DNA of 64,000 nucleotides from Candidatus Peregrinibacteria bacterium Gr01-1014_25. Its GTDB lineage: Bacteria; Patescibacteriota; Gracilibacteria; Peribacterales; Peribacteraceae. The stretch covers positions 1 to 64,000 of the forward strand of contig VMFU01000005.1 in assembly GCA_007376205.1 (NCBI GenBank), given 5' to 3'. The notes under the pieces are model-generated. The model ran no database searches. It had not been told where the DNA came from and saw nothing but the letters and a program-made list of their open reading frames with translations. This document shows, one piece after another, positions 40,405 through 48,856 of this stretch (the first letter of the stretch is position 1; the number at the start of each line of letters is the position of its first letter). The position numbers were made by a program, and so were the translations under genes.

Positions 40405-41385
40405 TTACTCCACCACGATCGTTCCCTGGTGCGCGGCGCGGAGGTGGTTGTGGTATCCCCAGCTGCCGAGCTGCGTGAACGTGTGCGCGTACGTCTCGCC
40501 CTGCGCGAATCCCTTCAGTGCATCGAAGTTCGGGAGGAGGGTATGCGTGGGATGCTGGTCGCTCGCCACCCACATCTCCGTCGTCGTGTCGTTGCGGAAC
40601 GTCACCGCCTCGCCCTTCTTGATCGTCAGGACGCGCGGAGAGAATCCGTCGTTCGTGTACACCACGAGATTGGCCTCGGTCTGGGCATCCCCCTCTTGCT
40701 GTGTCGGCGCGCGGCCCGCCCCGGGCGTGCCGTACATCGCGCGGGCATTGATGATCATCTTCGCCACTTCCGCGCGGTTGATGTCCGCGTTCGGACGGAA
40801 CGTGCCGGTCGCCTGTCCATCGACGTCCGTGTCGCCGGACACGACCTCGTCGCGACTCAAGACGGCGATCGCCGTCGCGAAGTCGGTATTCGCTTTGACG
40901 TCTGTGTAGCGGTTGTCGAGTTCGACCGCGGTGTTCAAGCGAAAGGCGGCGGTGATGAGTGCGGCGACTTCGGCGCGCGTGGCGTTCCGATCGATGTTCC
41001 CGCCACGGCCGACGACAGGAAATCCTTCTGCCTTGGCGACGGACACATAGGAAGACGACCAATGCGTCACGCCGCTGTTCACCTGCAACGCATACGCCTC
41101 TTCGTCATACCCCGCTCCTTCGGCGGCGATTTTCAGCGACTCGGCGACAGTGATGGTATTCGAAGGGCCGAACTTGCCTGTGAGATTGCCTCGCCGGTCC
41201 TTGTACCCGTTGACGATCCCCGCGTTGGCCGCTTGCTGGACGTACGTTGCAAACCATGCGGATTGCGGCACGTCGGAGAATACGATGGCGCGGCCGTCGA
41301 TGATGACCTGGACGCCGAAGGCTTGCGCGGCAAGCGGTACGAGGGCGAGCAACGATGCCACTGCTGTGCGGAGGGTTGTGCGCAT
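40405..41385 (-). CDS. SLH-domain protein with C-terminal cupredoxin-like domain
   Basis: 326 residues with a signal peptide (SLLALVPLAAQAFG). Two or three SLH repeats follow (FSDVPQSAWFATYVQQAANAG, TRAEVAALITAAF, NRAEVAKMIINARAMYG), which tether the protein to cell-wall polymer. The last 100 residues are a cupredoxin fold: VYTNDGFSPRVLTIKKGEAV, VTFRNDTTTEMWVASDQHPTH and LGSWGYHNHLRAAHQGTIVV. Histidines are present, but the usual copper-ligand cysteine in the Y-x-C position is replaced (YHNH), so it may bind copper differently or not at all. Confidence 0.82.
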   Translation of the reverse strand: MRTTLRTAVASLLALVPLAAQAFGVQVIIDGRAIVFSDVPQSAWFATYVQQAANAGIVNGYKDRRGNLTGKFGPSNTITVAESLKIAAEGAGYDEEAYALQVNSGVTHWSSSYVSVAKAEGFPVVGRGGNIDRNATRAEVAALITAAFRLNTAVELDNRYTDVKANTDFATAIAVLSRDEVVSGDTDVDGQATGTFRPNADINRAEVAKMIINARAMYGTPGAGRAPTQQEGDAQTEANLVVYTNDGFSPRVLTIKKGEAVTFRNDTTTEMWVASDQHPTHTLLPNFDALKGFAQGETYAHTFTQLGSWGYHNHLRAAHQGTIVVE

Positions 41386-41508
41386 AATAATGAGGGGAGA
41401 AACAATGGTGCGTCTGCACTACTATTGACGCTTGGGGCAGGCAAATCTTACACGTTGTGCACGTGCTCCGGCAGCGCGTATGCTCCAAGAAACCGTTCCC
41501 CCCTCCCC

Positions 41509-41967
41509 ATGCCCGATGCCCTGAAGCACACGGCCGCGCTCGAACAGTGGCTCGCGCCCGTCTTCCGCAAGGCTCCGCACCTCCCGCCGAAAGCCCGGCA
41601 GACCCTCGTGACCATCGCCCCGTGGCTCGCGCTCGTGTTCGGCGTTCTCGGCGTCCTGGCCATCCTCTCGACGGGCATGCTCGCGTCGATGTTCTTCTCG
41701 TTCACCATGATGCTCGGCGGCATGACCTCCATCGCCTTGCTCATCGCCCTCCTCGCATCGCTCCTCTCGGCCATCCTGGAACTCCTCGCCGTGAAGCCGC
41801 TCCTCGCCCGCAGGAAGACGGGGTGGAACCTCCTCTTCTACGGCATGCTCGTGAGCACGCTCTCGTTCATCGCCAACGCGATCATCGGCTACGGCTCGCT
41901 CGTCGGCGTCGTCGCCCTCGTCATCGGCTACTGGCTGCTCTTCGAAGTGCGCGAGGAGTACCGGTGA
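41509..41967 (+). CDS. Unrecognised multi-span membrane protein, 152 residues
   Basis: The start MPDALKHTAALEQWL gives about four spans (LALVFGVLGVLAILSTGMLA, MMLGGMTSIALLIALLASLLS, LLFYGMLVSTLSFIANAII, SLVGVVALVIGYWLLF). A TTGACG -35 (41425-41430) is followed by a weak -10. It is divergent from the SLH-cupredoxin gene. No family recognised. Confidence 0.7.
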   Translation: MPDALKHTAALEQWLAPVFRKAPHLPPKARQTLVTIAPWLALVFGVLGVLAILSTGMLASMFFSFTMMLGGMTSIALLIALLASLLSAILELLAVKPLLARRKTGWNLLFYGMLVSTLSFIANAIIGYGSLVGVVALVIGYWLLFEVREEYR

Positions 41968-41979
41968 TACCGACGTTGC

Positions 41980-42321
41980 ATGATTGGCAGCCCCGCGTTG
42001 CCAAGTTGCGAACTATCTCCTACCGACGCTGATCGACTGGTACAGGATTTTACGAGCATTGCCGCTTGGGGAAACATCGGTCTTCTGATGAATCGCATCA
42101 TCTCCAACAGCGAATTAATCTGCTCACATATGGCTGTTGAGGTGCAAGACCTAGGAGAATCGATGCCCGACGATCTAGGTAACCTCTCCGAGGCCGAGGT
42201 CAAGGCACTTCGCAGGAAGATTGCAGAACGGGCAAAGCGAGTCCGCAAGGAGCTGTACGATAACGCTGCTATCGGCGGTGGCCGTCCCATGATCGTGCGT
42301 AACATGGCAGAGGGAGAATGA
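41980..42321 (+). CDS. Hypothetical soluble protein, 113 residues
   Basis: Not recognised. It is mainly helical (IAAWGNIGLLMNRIISNSELI, then NLSEAEVKALRRKIAERAKRVRKELYDNA). Base composition is visibly lower in GC than most of the window, as is that of the RNase III-like gene that converges on it, so the 42-43 kb block may have a separate origin. It starts 12 bases after the membrane protein gene. Confidence 0.6.
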   Translation: MIGSPALPSCELSPTDADRLVQDFTSIAAWGNIGLLMNRIISNSELICSHMAVEVQDLGESMPDDLGNLSEAEVKALRRKIAERAKRVRKELYDNAAIGGGRPMIVRNMAEGE

Positions 42322-42347
42322 TCAACAAGAAATAGACTGAGACAGTC

Positions 42348-43115
42348 CTAATCGGGCCATGTAGATTTGTTCGCCCATGCATTGATGGCTGCACGCTGCT
42401 TGGCCTCCTGCTTGGAAGATGCTTTTCCAACACCTAATAGCCGGCCTGCATAGTACACGCTAATGACGAAATGCCGGCTCCCTTTTTCCCCAGGAGCAAG
42501 TGCTTCCCTGCACTCAAACGTACTTGCACCGTATTTCTTACGCGCTAGTTCAACGCATTTCGACACAGCAATCCGCCGTACTGAAGCTCTACCCGCTGCG
42601 TAGTACGCTATACGTTTATTGAAATCCATGAGCAACCACGACCAAGCTTTTGCTGAGGCAACCTCGGGGCCTTGATCTTCTTGCAATCCACCTATGACCC
42701 CACAGAGTGCTTTGCGGAGAAGGTCGATGTGCAACTCGGATCTGGCTTTTTCTAGCTCCGGAGGAAGAAACAGCAGACTACCCATGCTCCGATCCGACGC
42801 AACTTTCGAGAGGTTCTCTCTGCTAGCGGTGTTTTCCTCGATCGAAATGATCTGATGATCTTTCACAAAGTGCAACGCAGATGTCGCGTCTGCTCTCAAG
42901 TCCCGTACGTGATGAGCCACAGTCTGAACAACAACCGCGTCGCCGATAAGCGAAAATTGCGTGAAGGAATCGGCTAGATCCATCACGGCGGACGGGTGAG
43001 TCAGTGCTCGACGCAATAGAGCGCGCGACTTGAATGTAATTTCCAGCAATTCTTCGGCTCTATTCAGCCTCAGTTCATCTATCTGTAACCTCCTTGCTTC
43101 GTCGAGCATGAACAC
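42348..43115 (-). CDS. RNase III-like protein with dsRNA-binding domain, catalytic residues replaced
   Basis: 255 residues. The N-terminal domain matches RNase III in outline: ITFKSRALLRRALTHPSAV, then FSLIGDAVVVQTVAHHV in place of the family's E-x2-E-F-L-G-D-A. The aspartate of GD is kept but both glutamates are lost. LLRKALCGVIGG takes the place of D-x2-E-A-L-I-G-A, again without the catalytic glutamate. The C-terminal 65 residues are a good dsRNA-binding domain (GVGKASSKQEAKQRAAINAW). It probably binds double-stranded RNA without cutting. Lower GC than the surroundings. Confidence 0.65.
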   Translation of the reverse strand: MFMLDEARRLQIDELRLNRAEELLEITFKSRALLRRALTHPSAVMDLADSFTQFSLIGDAVVVQTVAHHVRDLRADATSALHFVKDHQIISIEENTASRENLSKVASDRSMGSLLFLPPELEKARSELHIDLLRKALCGVIGGLQEDQGPEVASAKAWSWLLMDFNKRIAYYAAGRASVRRIAVSKCVELARKKYGASTFECREALAPGEKGSRHFVISVYYAGRLLGVGKASSKQEAKQRAAINAWANKSTWPD

Positions 43116-43189
43116 AAATTACTTATACATTCTCAAAGAGTCCAAAATCGCGAGGGGTGATACGCAATTGCCGACAACTTTTCTTTACG

Positions 43190-43264
43190 TGGCAGCCCCA
43201 CGGGGAATCGAACCCCGATTTCCAGGATGAGAACCTGGTGTCCTAACCGTTAGACGATAGGGCC
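43190..43264 (-). tRNA. tRNA-Glu (CTC)
   Basis: A full cloverleaf: acceptor GGCCCTA with TGGGGCT, D arm CGTCTAACGGTTAGGA, anticodon stem CCAGG/CCTGG with loop TTCTCAT (anticodon CTC), T arm CGGGG-TTCGATT-CCCCG, discriminator G and an encoded CCA. It reads GAG codons, frequent in this GC-rich DNA. Confidence 0.95.
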
Positions 43265-43352
43265 GTGGTGTGAAGAAACCGACGAGGCCGGAGTATAGAG
43301 AGGGCATGCGCGGCGGGCAATCCGCCGCCCGCCCATCGGTTACACTGCATCC

Positions 43353-43613
43353 ATGCCCCACTTCTTCTACCTCGCGCGGTGCGCCGATGGGTCGCTGTAC
43401 GCGGGGACGTGCGTCGACGTGCGGGCGCGGGAGGCGAAGCACAACGAGGGAAAGGGCGCGAAGTACACGCGGTCCAGGCTCCCCGTGACCATCGTCTACA
43501 CCGAGGAATTCTCACTGCTCACTGAAGCGCGCCGGCGGGAGGCGCAGGTCAAAACGTGGAGTAAAGCCGAAAAGGAGCGCCTCTCCACGCCCCGGCGCTC
43601 ACGGAAACGATGA
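43353..43613 (+). CDS. GIY-YIG domain protein (YhbQ/UPF0213-like)
   Basis: 86 residues. HFFYLARCADGSLYAGTCVDVRAREAKHNEGKGAKYT holds the GIY-YIG pair (here FYL and YAG) and the arginine helix; PVTIVYTEEFSLLTEARRREAQVK matches the UPF0213 subfamily. These are small single-domain putative nucleases. TACACT at 43341-43346 ends 6 bases before the ATG, predicting a leaderless message. Confidence 0.88.
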   Translation: MPHFFYLARCADGSLYAGTCVDVRAREAKHNEGKGAKYTRSRLPVTIVYTEEFSLLTEARRREAQVKTWSKAEKERLSTPRRSRKR

Positions 43614-43623
43614 CGGAACCGAC

Positions 43624-43653
43624 AAAGGCAGGACCCCCGCGAGGAGGCCCTGC
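43624..43653 (-). terminator. Probable terminator, minus strand
   Basis: GCAGGGCCTCC and GGGGGTCCTGC (minus strand) pair over about 11 positions with wobbles, followed by CTTTGTC. It lies just after the large SLH protein gene. Confidence 0.5.
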
Positions 43654-43673
43654 ACTTTGAGAGACCGAAGGCG

Positions 43674-45626
43674 CTATTCCTGTTCCACCTGCCCGCGAAT
43701 CTCGCCGTCCGGATGCGCTTGCGTATGCACGTTCACGTAGATGTCCTCATTGAGAAGATCGTCACGTTCGTCGGTCGTGAGTCCGCTCCACGTACCGGTC
43801 GCGCGCGTCCCGCCATTGAAGTTGATGGGCTCGAGCACCGGACCGTTCGTGCCCAGGGAGCCGCGGTGGAAGTGCGCGGCGGTGATGAGTGAACCGGAGA
43901 GGTTGCGCACGGTGATGTCATACGCCAGGCCCGATGCCGTGAGGGTGAACGTTCCCGTACCGGTCGCGGAGGTTGAGGGGATGATGGCGGGAACCTGCCA
44001 CTGGCCGGAGAGCATCACGCGGAAGCGAACCGCCGACGGCGCATAGAGGAACGTGCCGTCATCCGAGAACTGCACGCCGTCTTCCGTCAGGAGATCCGCC
44101 GCGATCACCAGATATTCGCGCTGCGCTTGCAAGGCTTCGTTTAGCGTCAGCTCCACCACCCTGCTGCTCGTGCGATCGGCGAAGGCGATGGGGAGATTGC
44201 GGCTGTTGCCGCTCACGCGGTAGCGGAACGATTGCTCGGCGCGCCCTTCGTCGAGGTCGGCATTGAACGTCATTTGAATGCGCGTCGGCGAGAGGGCGAA
44301 CACGCTGATCATCGCGGGAGAGGCCTCGTCCATGATGAGCGTTGCGCTATCCGTGAATTCCACGCCGGCGTCCGTGCGCAGCTTCTCGGCGGTGAGGGTA
44401 TAGCGCATCTGTCCGGTGAGCGACCGCGCAAGTTCCAAGTCGACCGTGCGGTCGTCGACGATGACGGCGCGATCGACATCGATCACGTTGCCATCGGCGT
44501 CGCGACGGACGAGGTAGCGGAACGCGTCATCGGCCCGCCCCAGATCCAGGTCTGCGGTGAAACGAACCCGCACCATATCCGGCTCGCGCACGGTGATCGT
44601 GCTGATCTCCACGCCCATGCCGGGGAAGACGAACGTGATGCTGTCGGCGAACACGCGGCCGTCGGCCGTTTCCATGTCACGGACGGTAAGCCGGTAACTG
44701 ACATCGGCGCTCATCGCGGATCCCAGCGCGAGATCGACCGTGCGATCGTCGACGCTCGCAACATCCGTCACATCAATGGTATTGCCTCCGACGCGCATCA
44801 GCGCATAACGGAATGCGTCGTTCGCGAAGGAGGAATCGAGGTCGGCGGAGAAGCGCACGCGGATGCGTCGGTCCGTCGTCGTCGTCACGCTGATGATCTC
44901 CGCCGCGGCGGGAATGTCATCGCCGCAATCAATGCCGTACTCCAGATTCTGGGAGGCACGGTGGAACATGGCGACCATTTCCGCGCGGTTCATGAAGGCG
45001 GCCGGCCGCACGTTGCCCGTGCGATCGTCACCCTGGAGGATGCAGTGATCGGCGGCGGTTTGGATCGGCTCGAAGTACCACGCATTCCGGCGGTTATCCG
45101 GGAAGACGGGGGCAGTCGCGTCGTAGGAGAGCGCATACGCCCGTCCGAGGAGAATCGCCATTTCGGCGCGGTTGACGCCGTCGGCCGGTCGCGCGGTGCA
45201 CGGCCGGAATTGTTCGTAGCAATTCTTGTCGCCGCGAATGAGCCCGGCGCGCGCCGCCGTCTCGACGTAGGGGTAGTACCACGTCGTACGCGGGACGTCG
45301 TCGAAGCTCGGCCGGCTCGGGGAGATGAGGGTGTGCCCGTAGAGATGGACGAGCATCTTCATCACTTCCGCGCGCGTGGCGAGGTCGCCCGGGCGGAGAC
45401 GGGACTCGCTCCGATCCAGCGCGCCGGATGCGAGGAGCGCCGCAGCCGCATCCTCGTACCAGGCGCCGGCTTCAATGTCGCTGTAATGGGTTTGTCGCGC
45501 CTGCGCATGTGCGCGTCCCGTTGTCGCGACGAGGATCAACAGGATCGCCACGCTCGCCGTGAAGAGCGTTGCCAGGAATGTGAAGAGAAACGATGGCCGA
45601 TAGGCGAAGGACTCAATGCGTTCCAT
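43674..45626 (-). CDS. Large SLH surface protein with Ig-like repeats and CHRD domain
   Basis: The start MERIESFAYR gives 650 residues. After a signal anchor (ATLFTASVAILLILVATTG) come three SLH modules (SDIEAGAWYEDAAAALLASGA, NRAEMAILLGRAYAL, NRAEMVAMFHRASQN). Three or four repeats of about 90 residues follow, of the type VRFSADLDSSFANDAFRYAL...VDDRTVDLAL, similar to bacterial Ig-like Big_5 domains. A C-terminal CHRD domain (FTLTASGLAYDITVRNLSG, AHFHRGSLGTNGPVLEPI, PDGEIRGQVEQE) ends the chain. It is a probable S-layer-associated protein tethered to the wall. Confidence 0.88.
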   Translation of the reverse strand: MERIESFAYRPSFLFTFLATLFTASVAILLILVATTGRAHAQARQTHYSDIEAGAWYEDAAAALLASGALDRSESRLRPGDLATRAEVMKMLVHLYGHTLISPSRPSFDDVPRTTWYYPYVETAARAGLIRGDKNCYEQFRPCTARPADGVNRAEMAILLGRAYALSYDATAPVFPDNRRNAWYFEPIQTAADHCILQGDDRTGNVRPAAFMNRAEMVAMFHRASQNLEYGIDCGDDIPAAAEIISVTTTTDRRIRVRFSADLDSSFANDAFRYALMRVGGNTIDVTDVASVDDRTVDLALGSAMSADVSYRLTVRDMETADGRVFADSITFVFPGMGVEISTITVREPDMVRVRFTADLDLGRADDAFRYLVRRDADGNVIDVDRAVIVDDRTVDLELARSLTGQMRYTLTAEKLRTDAGVEFTDSATLIMDEASPAMISVFALSPTRIQMTFNADLDEGRAEQSFRYRVSGNSRNLPIAFADRTSSRVVELTLNEALQAQREYLVIAADLLTEDGVQFSDDGTFLYAPSAVRFRVMLSGQWQVPAIIPSTSATGTGTFTLTASGLAYDITVRNLSGSLITAAHFHRGSLGTNGPVLEPINFNGGTRATGTWSGLTTDERDDLLNEDIYVNVHTQAHPDGEIRGQVEQE

Positions 45627-45858
45627 GGGAAGAGGGGGAAAAATGAGCGGTGACAGGTATCGTGACGAACGACGGAGCCTCTTCTTACACAAATCGGCAT
45701 CTTGTGGGTTGCGCCGCGTGAAAATATGCGCGGAAGGCAATGTTTGCAGAATGGCAAAGAAGCCTCAAAAAAAGGCGTGAATCGACGAATATAGCTAGTA
45801 TCCTTCCGTCAACCGACCATGTAAGGCAGTATCACCAGCCTCGTTCCTCCCATCCGCA

Positions 45859-46215
45859 ATGAACGAACACAAAGGATTCAATCCGGAATACTGCTACCTG
45901 GAGAATCCAGAGATCCTCGCGATGCAACTGCTTGTCGATACCATCATCGGGGAGAAGAAATATCGAAAAAGAAATCTGGCGATGCTGCAGAAGAAGTTAG
46001 ACATCTTCTATGCACAATGCACATCGACCACGAACAGTCAGGCACTGCCGGGCTTCATCGCGTTCATCAAAGACACTCAGAAGTTTTTGGATAAAGGCGG
46101 AATGAATCTTGGACGCTCGGCAATCGACGGCGTCATCAATGCTGTGCGACAACGCATTATCGCGGACGGGTTGGATAGCGAATGGGATGCGGAGGGAAAC
46201 CCGAGACTGTTCTAG
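45859..46215 (+). CDS. Hypothetical protein, 118 residues
   Basis: Not recognised. Helical throughout, with a lysine-rich stretch (GEKKYRKRNLAMLQKKLDIFY) and a C-terminal DGLDSEWDAEGNPRLF. Codon use is less GC-biased than in its neighbours. The 230 bases upstream hold TAGTAT near 45795 as a possible -10 and no other clear signal. It is convergent with a coiled-coil gene, 3 bases away. Confidence 0.6.
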   Translation: MNEHKGFNPEYCYLENPEILAMQLLVDTIIGEKKYRKRNLAMLQKKLDIFYAQCTSTTNSQALPGFIAFIKDTQKFLDKGGMNLGRSAIDGVINAVRQRIIADGLDSEWDAEGNPRLF

Positions 46216-46218
46216 CGC

Positions 46219-46656
46219 TCAATCCTTCTTCGTTTGCTTGAGCGATTGGCGGATCTGCTCGGCTTCCGCCGCATCGGGGGCGGCCGCAAGCATCTGTTCC
46301 AAGTCGGCATCGAGCGAGCGCTCGGTCGCCAGGGTCTTCTGCTGGAACGAGGCGACGGAGGCATCCAAATGCTGCTGGAGATCGGCGAGAACCTGCTGCT
46401 CTTGGGGCGCGATGGCGGCCTGCTCGCGGTCGAGCGTCTGCCGGGCTTCGTCGCGCAGCGTCTCGAGTTCGGCGATGTGCTCGCCGATCGCCGTTGCCTC
46501 GCGCTCCATGGCGGAAGCAAGCGCCTCGCGCATCGCCGGAGTGAGCGCATTGGCTTCGAGCGCCGCGATGTACCGCTCCTTCTCTTCCTCCGTCAGCGTC
46601 GTCATGCTGCGGATGAGGTCGAGGACATGAGCCGTGAGGGGCGTGGTGTTCGGCAT
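46219..46656 (-). CDS. Coiled-coil protein, 145 residues
   Basis: Not recognised by family. Almost all of it after residue 20 is a charged heptad pattern (MEREATAIGEHIAELETLRD, QQVLADLQQHLDASVASFQQ), ending in LKQTKKD. It lies 7 bases downstream of the 419-residue REHRLL protein gene in the same direction, so the two form an operon that resembles the 26.8-30.4 kb set. Confidence 0.68.
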   Translation of the reverse strand: MPNTTPLTAHVLDLIRSMTTLTEEEKERYIAALEANALTPAMREALASAMEREATAIGEHIAELETLRDEARQTLDREQAAIAPQEQQVLADLQQHLDASVASFQQKTLATERSLDADLEQMLAAAPDAAEAEQIRQSLKQTKKD

Positions 46657-46663
46657 ACGATAT

Positions 46664-47923
46664 CTATGGAAGTTTCTCGCTATGGAACGTGACCGCGGTG
46701 GGCGAGGGCGCAGTGCCCTCGGTCTTCAGTTTCCAGTACTCCTTCTGCCCCGCCCCGTTCTGGAACACAAGGTACGCAGTTCCCTTGGCTGCTTCGCTGT
46801 CGTCGATGATGAACAGGGAGGGCGTACCCCCGGAGCGCAGCGTGGTCAGACTGCCCTGACGCTTGGCGACGGCCATGACGTGCGGTGTGCCGCCGATGTC
46901 GATGCGCACTTCCTGGCCGACGGGCAGCGACTGAAGACGCTTGAGACGATTGACGAGTCCGGCGGGATTGAGGTCTTGCCTCTCGAGCAGCTTCGCCTTG
47001 TACCAGTCTGCGGCGACCGCCTTGTGTGTGTCGCGATTGCGCCAGCCGCGGAAACTCCATTTGTCGTTGCCGCTCATCTGCCGCGCGATCGTCAGGAGGA
47101 TGTTCTCGACGCTCCTGTCCAGCTTTGCAGCTTTGATGTCTTTCTCCAGAAGCGACTGCCCGGGCGCCGCGACGATGTTCTGACGGATGCGATCGTCCAG
47201 ATTCGCGAGGAGTTGCGGCGCGTAGGCGACGATCCATTCACGCAGACGCTCCTCCATGTGATCGAGCGTCGCGGGAATCGGTGTTTTTTCGCGGGCGTCC
47301 TTGCGCTCCTGCTCCGCTACCCGTTGCTGCGATTCCACGACGGACTTGCGTCTCTGCATCTCGCCGATTTCCTTTTCGATGCCCTTCACGACGTTTACAT
47401 TCGCCCCGCCGCGGAGCGTTGCCGCCGTCCTCACGAACTCGTCGCGGCGCATCGTGAGCTCCTCAATCTGCGCGTCGTACCACAGCACCGCTTCTTTGCA
47501 CGCATCGACTTTCGCCTGGAGGAACGTGAGGGAATGCTTGGCGCGCTGCGCATGGCCGAGAATGGCATCCAGCGTCGCGTCTTTTGCCGCGACGAGCGAC
47601 GTTTCGGCTGCCTGTACCTTGCTGTCTGCATTGCTCCGCAACTCCTCGCCGAGGAGCGCCGAGGCGGTCTTCACTCTCTTGTTGCTGCGAACGATGAAGG
47701 CGTGATAGGCGTTCTCCTTGAGTTTGCCCAAGCGGGAGTGCCCGTTTTCAAACGCGGCGTCGACGCCTTTGCCGGCCTGCGCCACGGCCGTGTCGACCTT
47801 GGGCGTCGGCTCGTGCGCTTTCGCCTCATCCGCCGCGGCGTCGAGCGCCGCATTCAGCTCGTCGGCCTTCTTCGTATCCACGAAGAGCAGGCGGTGTTCC
47901 CTGTCGGAAAAATGTGTTTGCAT
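46664..47923 (-). CDS. Unrecognised 419-residue helical protein with REHRLL N-terminus (second member)
   Basis: The start MQTHFSDREHRLLFVD was chosen because a TATACT box lies just upstream. The N-terminal REHRLL block is shared with the protein at 26842-28101. The middle is a long coiled coil (NADSKVQAAETSLVAAKDA, IEKEIGEMQRRKSVVESQQR). The C-terminal 80 residues are beta-rich (VRIDIGGTPHVMAVAKRQG, SLFIIDDSEAAKGTAYLVF). No membrane segment is visible. Function unknown. Confidence 0.68.
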   Translation of the reverse strand: MQTHFSDREHRLLFVDTKKADELNAALDAAADEAKAHEPTPKVDTAVAQAGKGVDAAFENGHSRLGKLKENAYHAFIVRSNKRVKTASALLGEELRSNADSKVQAAETSLVAAKDATLDAILGHAQRAKHSLTFLQAKVDACKEAVLWYDAQIEELTMRRDEFVRTAATLRGGANVNVVKGIEKEIGEMQRRKSVVESQQRVAEQERKDAREKTPIPATLDHMEERLREWIVAYAPQLLANLDDRIRQNIVAAPGQSLLEKDIKAAKLDRSVENILLTIARQMSGNDKWSFRGWRNRDTHKAVAADWYKAKLLERQDLNPAGLVNRLKRLQSLPVGQEVRIDIGGTPHVMAVAKRQGSLTTLRSGGTPSLFIIDDSEAAKGTAYLVFQNGAGQKEYWKLKTEGTAPSPTAVTFHSEKLP

Positions 47924-47931
47924 TTCCAAAT

Positions 47932-47937
47932 AGTATA
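47932..47937 (-). promoter_or_regulatory. Extended -10 of the 47.9 kb operon
   Basis: Minus-strand TGGTATACT places TATACT 8 bases before the ATG at 47923. TG one base upstream makes it an extended -10, and the message would be almost leaderless. Confidence 0.55.
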
Positions 47938-47966
47938 CCAGAAAACGAGGCATGTGGGAATGGCCC

Positions 47967-48455
47967 CTAACCCCTCACCCTACTCCCGAATCCTTCATGG
48001 TGATATCCGCTCCCTTTGGCGATTTCTCCGGCGCGGTAGAGCTGCTCAAGGAAGACGAGGCGGCAGAGCTCGTGCGGGAACGTCATGTCAGACAGGCGCA
48101 GGAGCTGGCCGGATTGTCGCACGGCATCATTCACGCCGTACGCCCCGCCGAGGAGGAACGTCAGCTTGTCGCCACGATCGCGGGCTTTGCCGATGAGCTC
48201 GGCGAAGGCGGGCGACGTCACGCGCAATCCCCGCTCATCCAAAATCCACCGCTGCCCGGGGAAACGGTCGGCGGCGATGAGGAGCCGGACCGATTCGTCC
48301 GCAACCTGCCGCTGTGGATCGCGCTCGCGGCTATCGGCGATTTCCACGACCTGCACATCGATGTCGCGGCCGAAGCGGCGCAGATACTCCTCGCATCCCG
48401 CCTCGATCCATCGAGCCTTGGGGTGGCCAATACAAAGAAGAGTTATTCTCTGCAT
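47967..48455 (-). CDS. rlmH: 23S rRNA pseudouridine-1915 N3-methyltransferase
   Basis: 162 residues, the usual length. The SPOUT fold shows LDERGLRVTSPAFAELIG, the knot FLLGGAYGVND and the C-terminal LSDMTFPHELCRLVFLEQLYRA plus GSGYHHEG. It methylates pseudouridine 1915 in helix 69 of 23S rRNA. A four-helix-bundle cassette is inserted upstream, between this gene and rlmD on the same strand. Confidence 0.93.
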   Translation of the reverse strand: MQRITLLCIGHPKARWIEAGCEEYLRRFGRDIDVQVVEIADSRERDPQRQVADESVRLLIAADRFPGQRWILDERGLRVTSPAFAELIGKARDRGDKLTFLLGGAYGVNDAVRQSGQLLRLSDMTFPHELCRLVFLEQLYRAGEIAKGSGYHHEGFGSRVRG

Positions 48456-48456
48456 G

Positions 48457-48486
48457 CTATGAGCTGTGAGCTTTGAGCTTTGAGTG
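48457..48486. repeat. Short-word repeat at the left edge of the S23 cassette
   Basis: GCTATGAGCTGTGAGCTTTGAGC and continuation, made of TGAGCT-type words. The right-edge patch at 48857-48888 carries the same words in inverted orientation, so they bracket the four-helix-bundle gene. Confidence 0.65.
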
Positions 48487-48816
48487 AAACGAATGGAGCA
48501 TTTTGCTCAAGGCATCAATGGATTCCCTAACCGCGCTGAAATCACTTTTGGGAACGTATCCAAACGTATGAGCGAGGGTGATTTGCGTAAGCAATTCTGC
48601 CAGTGACCCTTTTGCCACGAGTAGAAAATTTGCGAATTCCCGATCGGATGTGCGCTGACTGCCTTCGGCGATATTGGAAGGTATAGATACAGCAGCACGG
48701 CGAAGCTGCGAAACGAGACCGTACTGCTCCTCTTTCGGAAATTTTTTCGTTAATGCATAGACATGCTCTGCGAGCAACATAGCTCGTTGCCACACCTGTA
48801 ATTTTTCAAAATGCAT
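48457..48816 (-). CDS. Four-helix-bundle protein, S23/IVP family
   Basis: 119 residues from MHFEKLQVWQRAMLLAEHVY. The signature is clear: KFPKEEQYGLVSQLRRAAVSIPSNIAEGS, then REFANFLLVAKGSLAELLTQI. The family was first seen in 23S rRNA intervening sequences and forms pentamers that bind nucleic acid; its function here is unknown. The DNA is AT-richer than its neighbours, and inverted short-word repeats flank it, which fits a small mobile cassette. It sits between rlmD and rlmH. Confidence 0.9.
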   Translation of the reverse strand: MHFEKLQVWQRAMLLAEHVYALTKKFPKEEQYGLVSQLRRAAVSIPSNIAEGSQRTSDREFANFLLVAKGSLAELLTQITLAHTFGYVPKSDFSAVRESIDALSKMLHSFHSKLKAHSS

Positions 48817-48856
48817 CGCAAGCATAGTCGCGGAGGATATCACCATTTTTGCCGTA

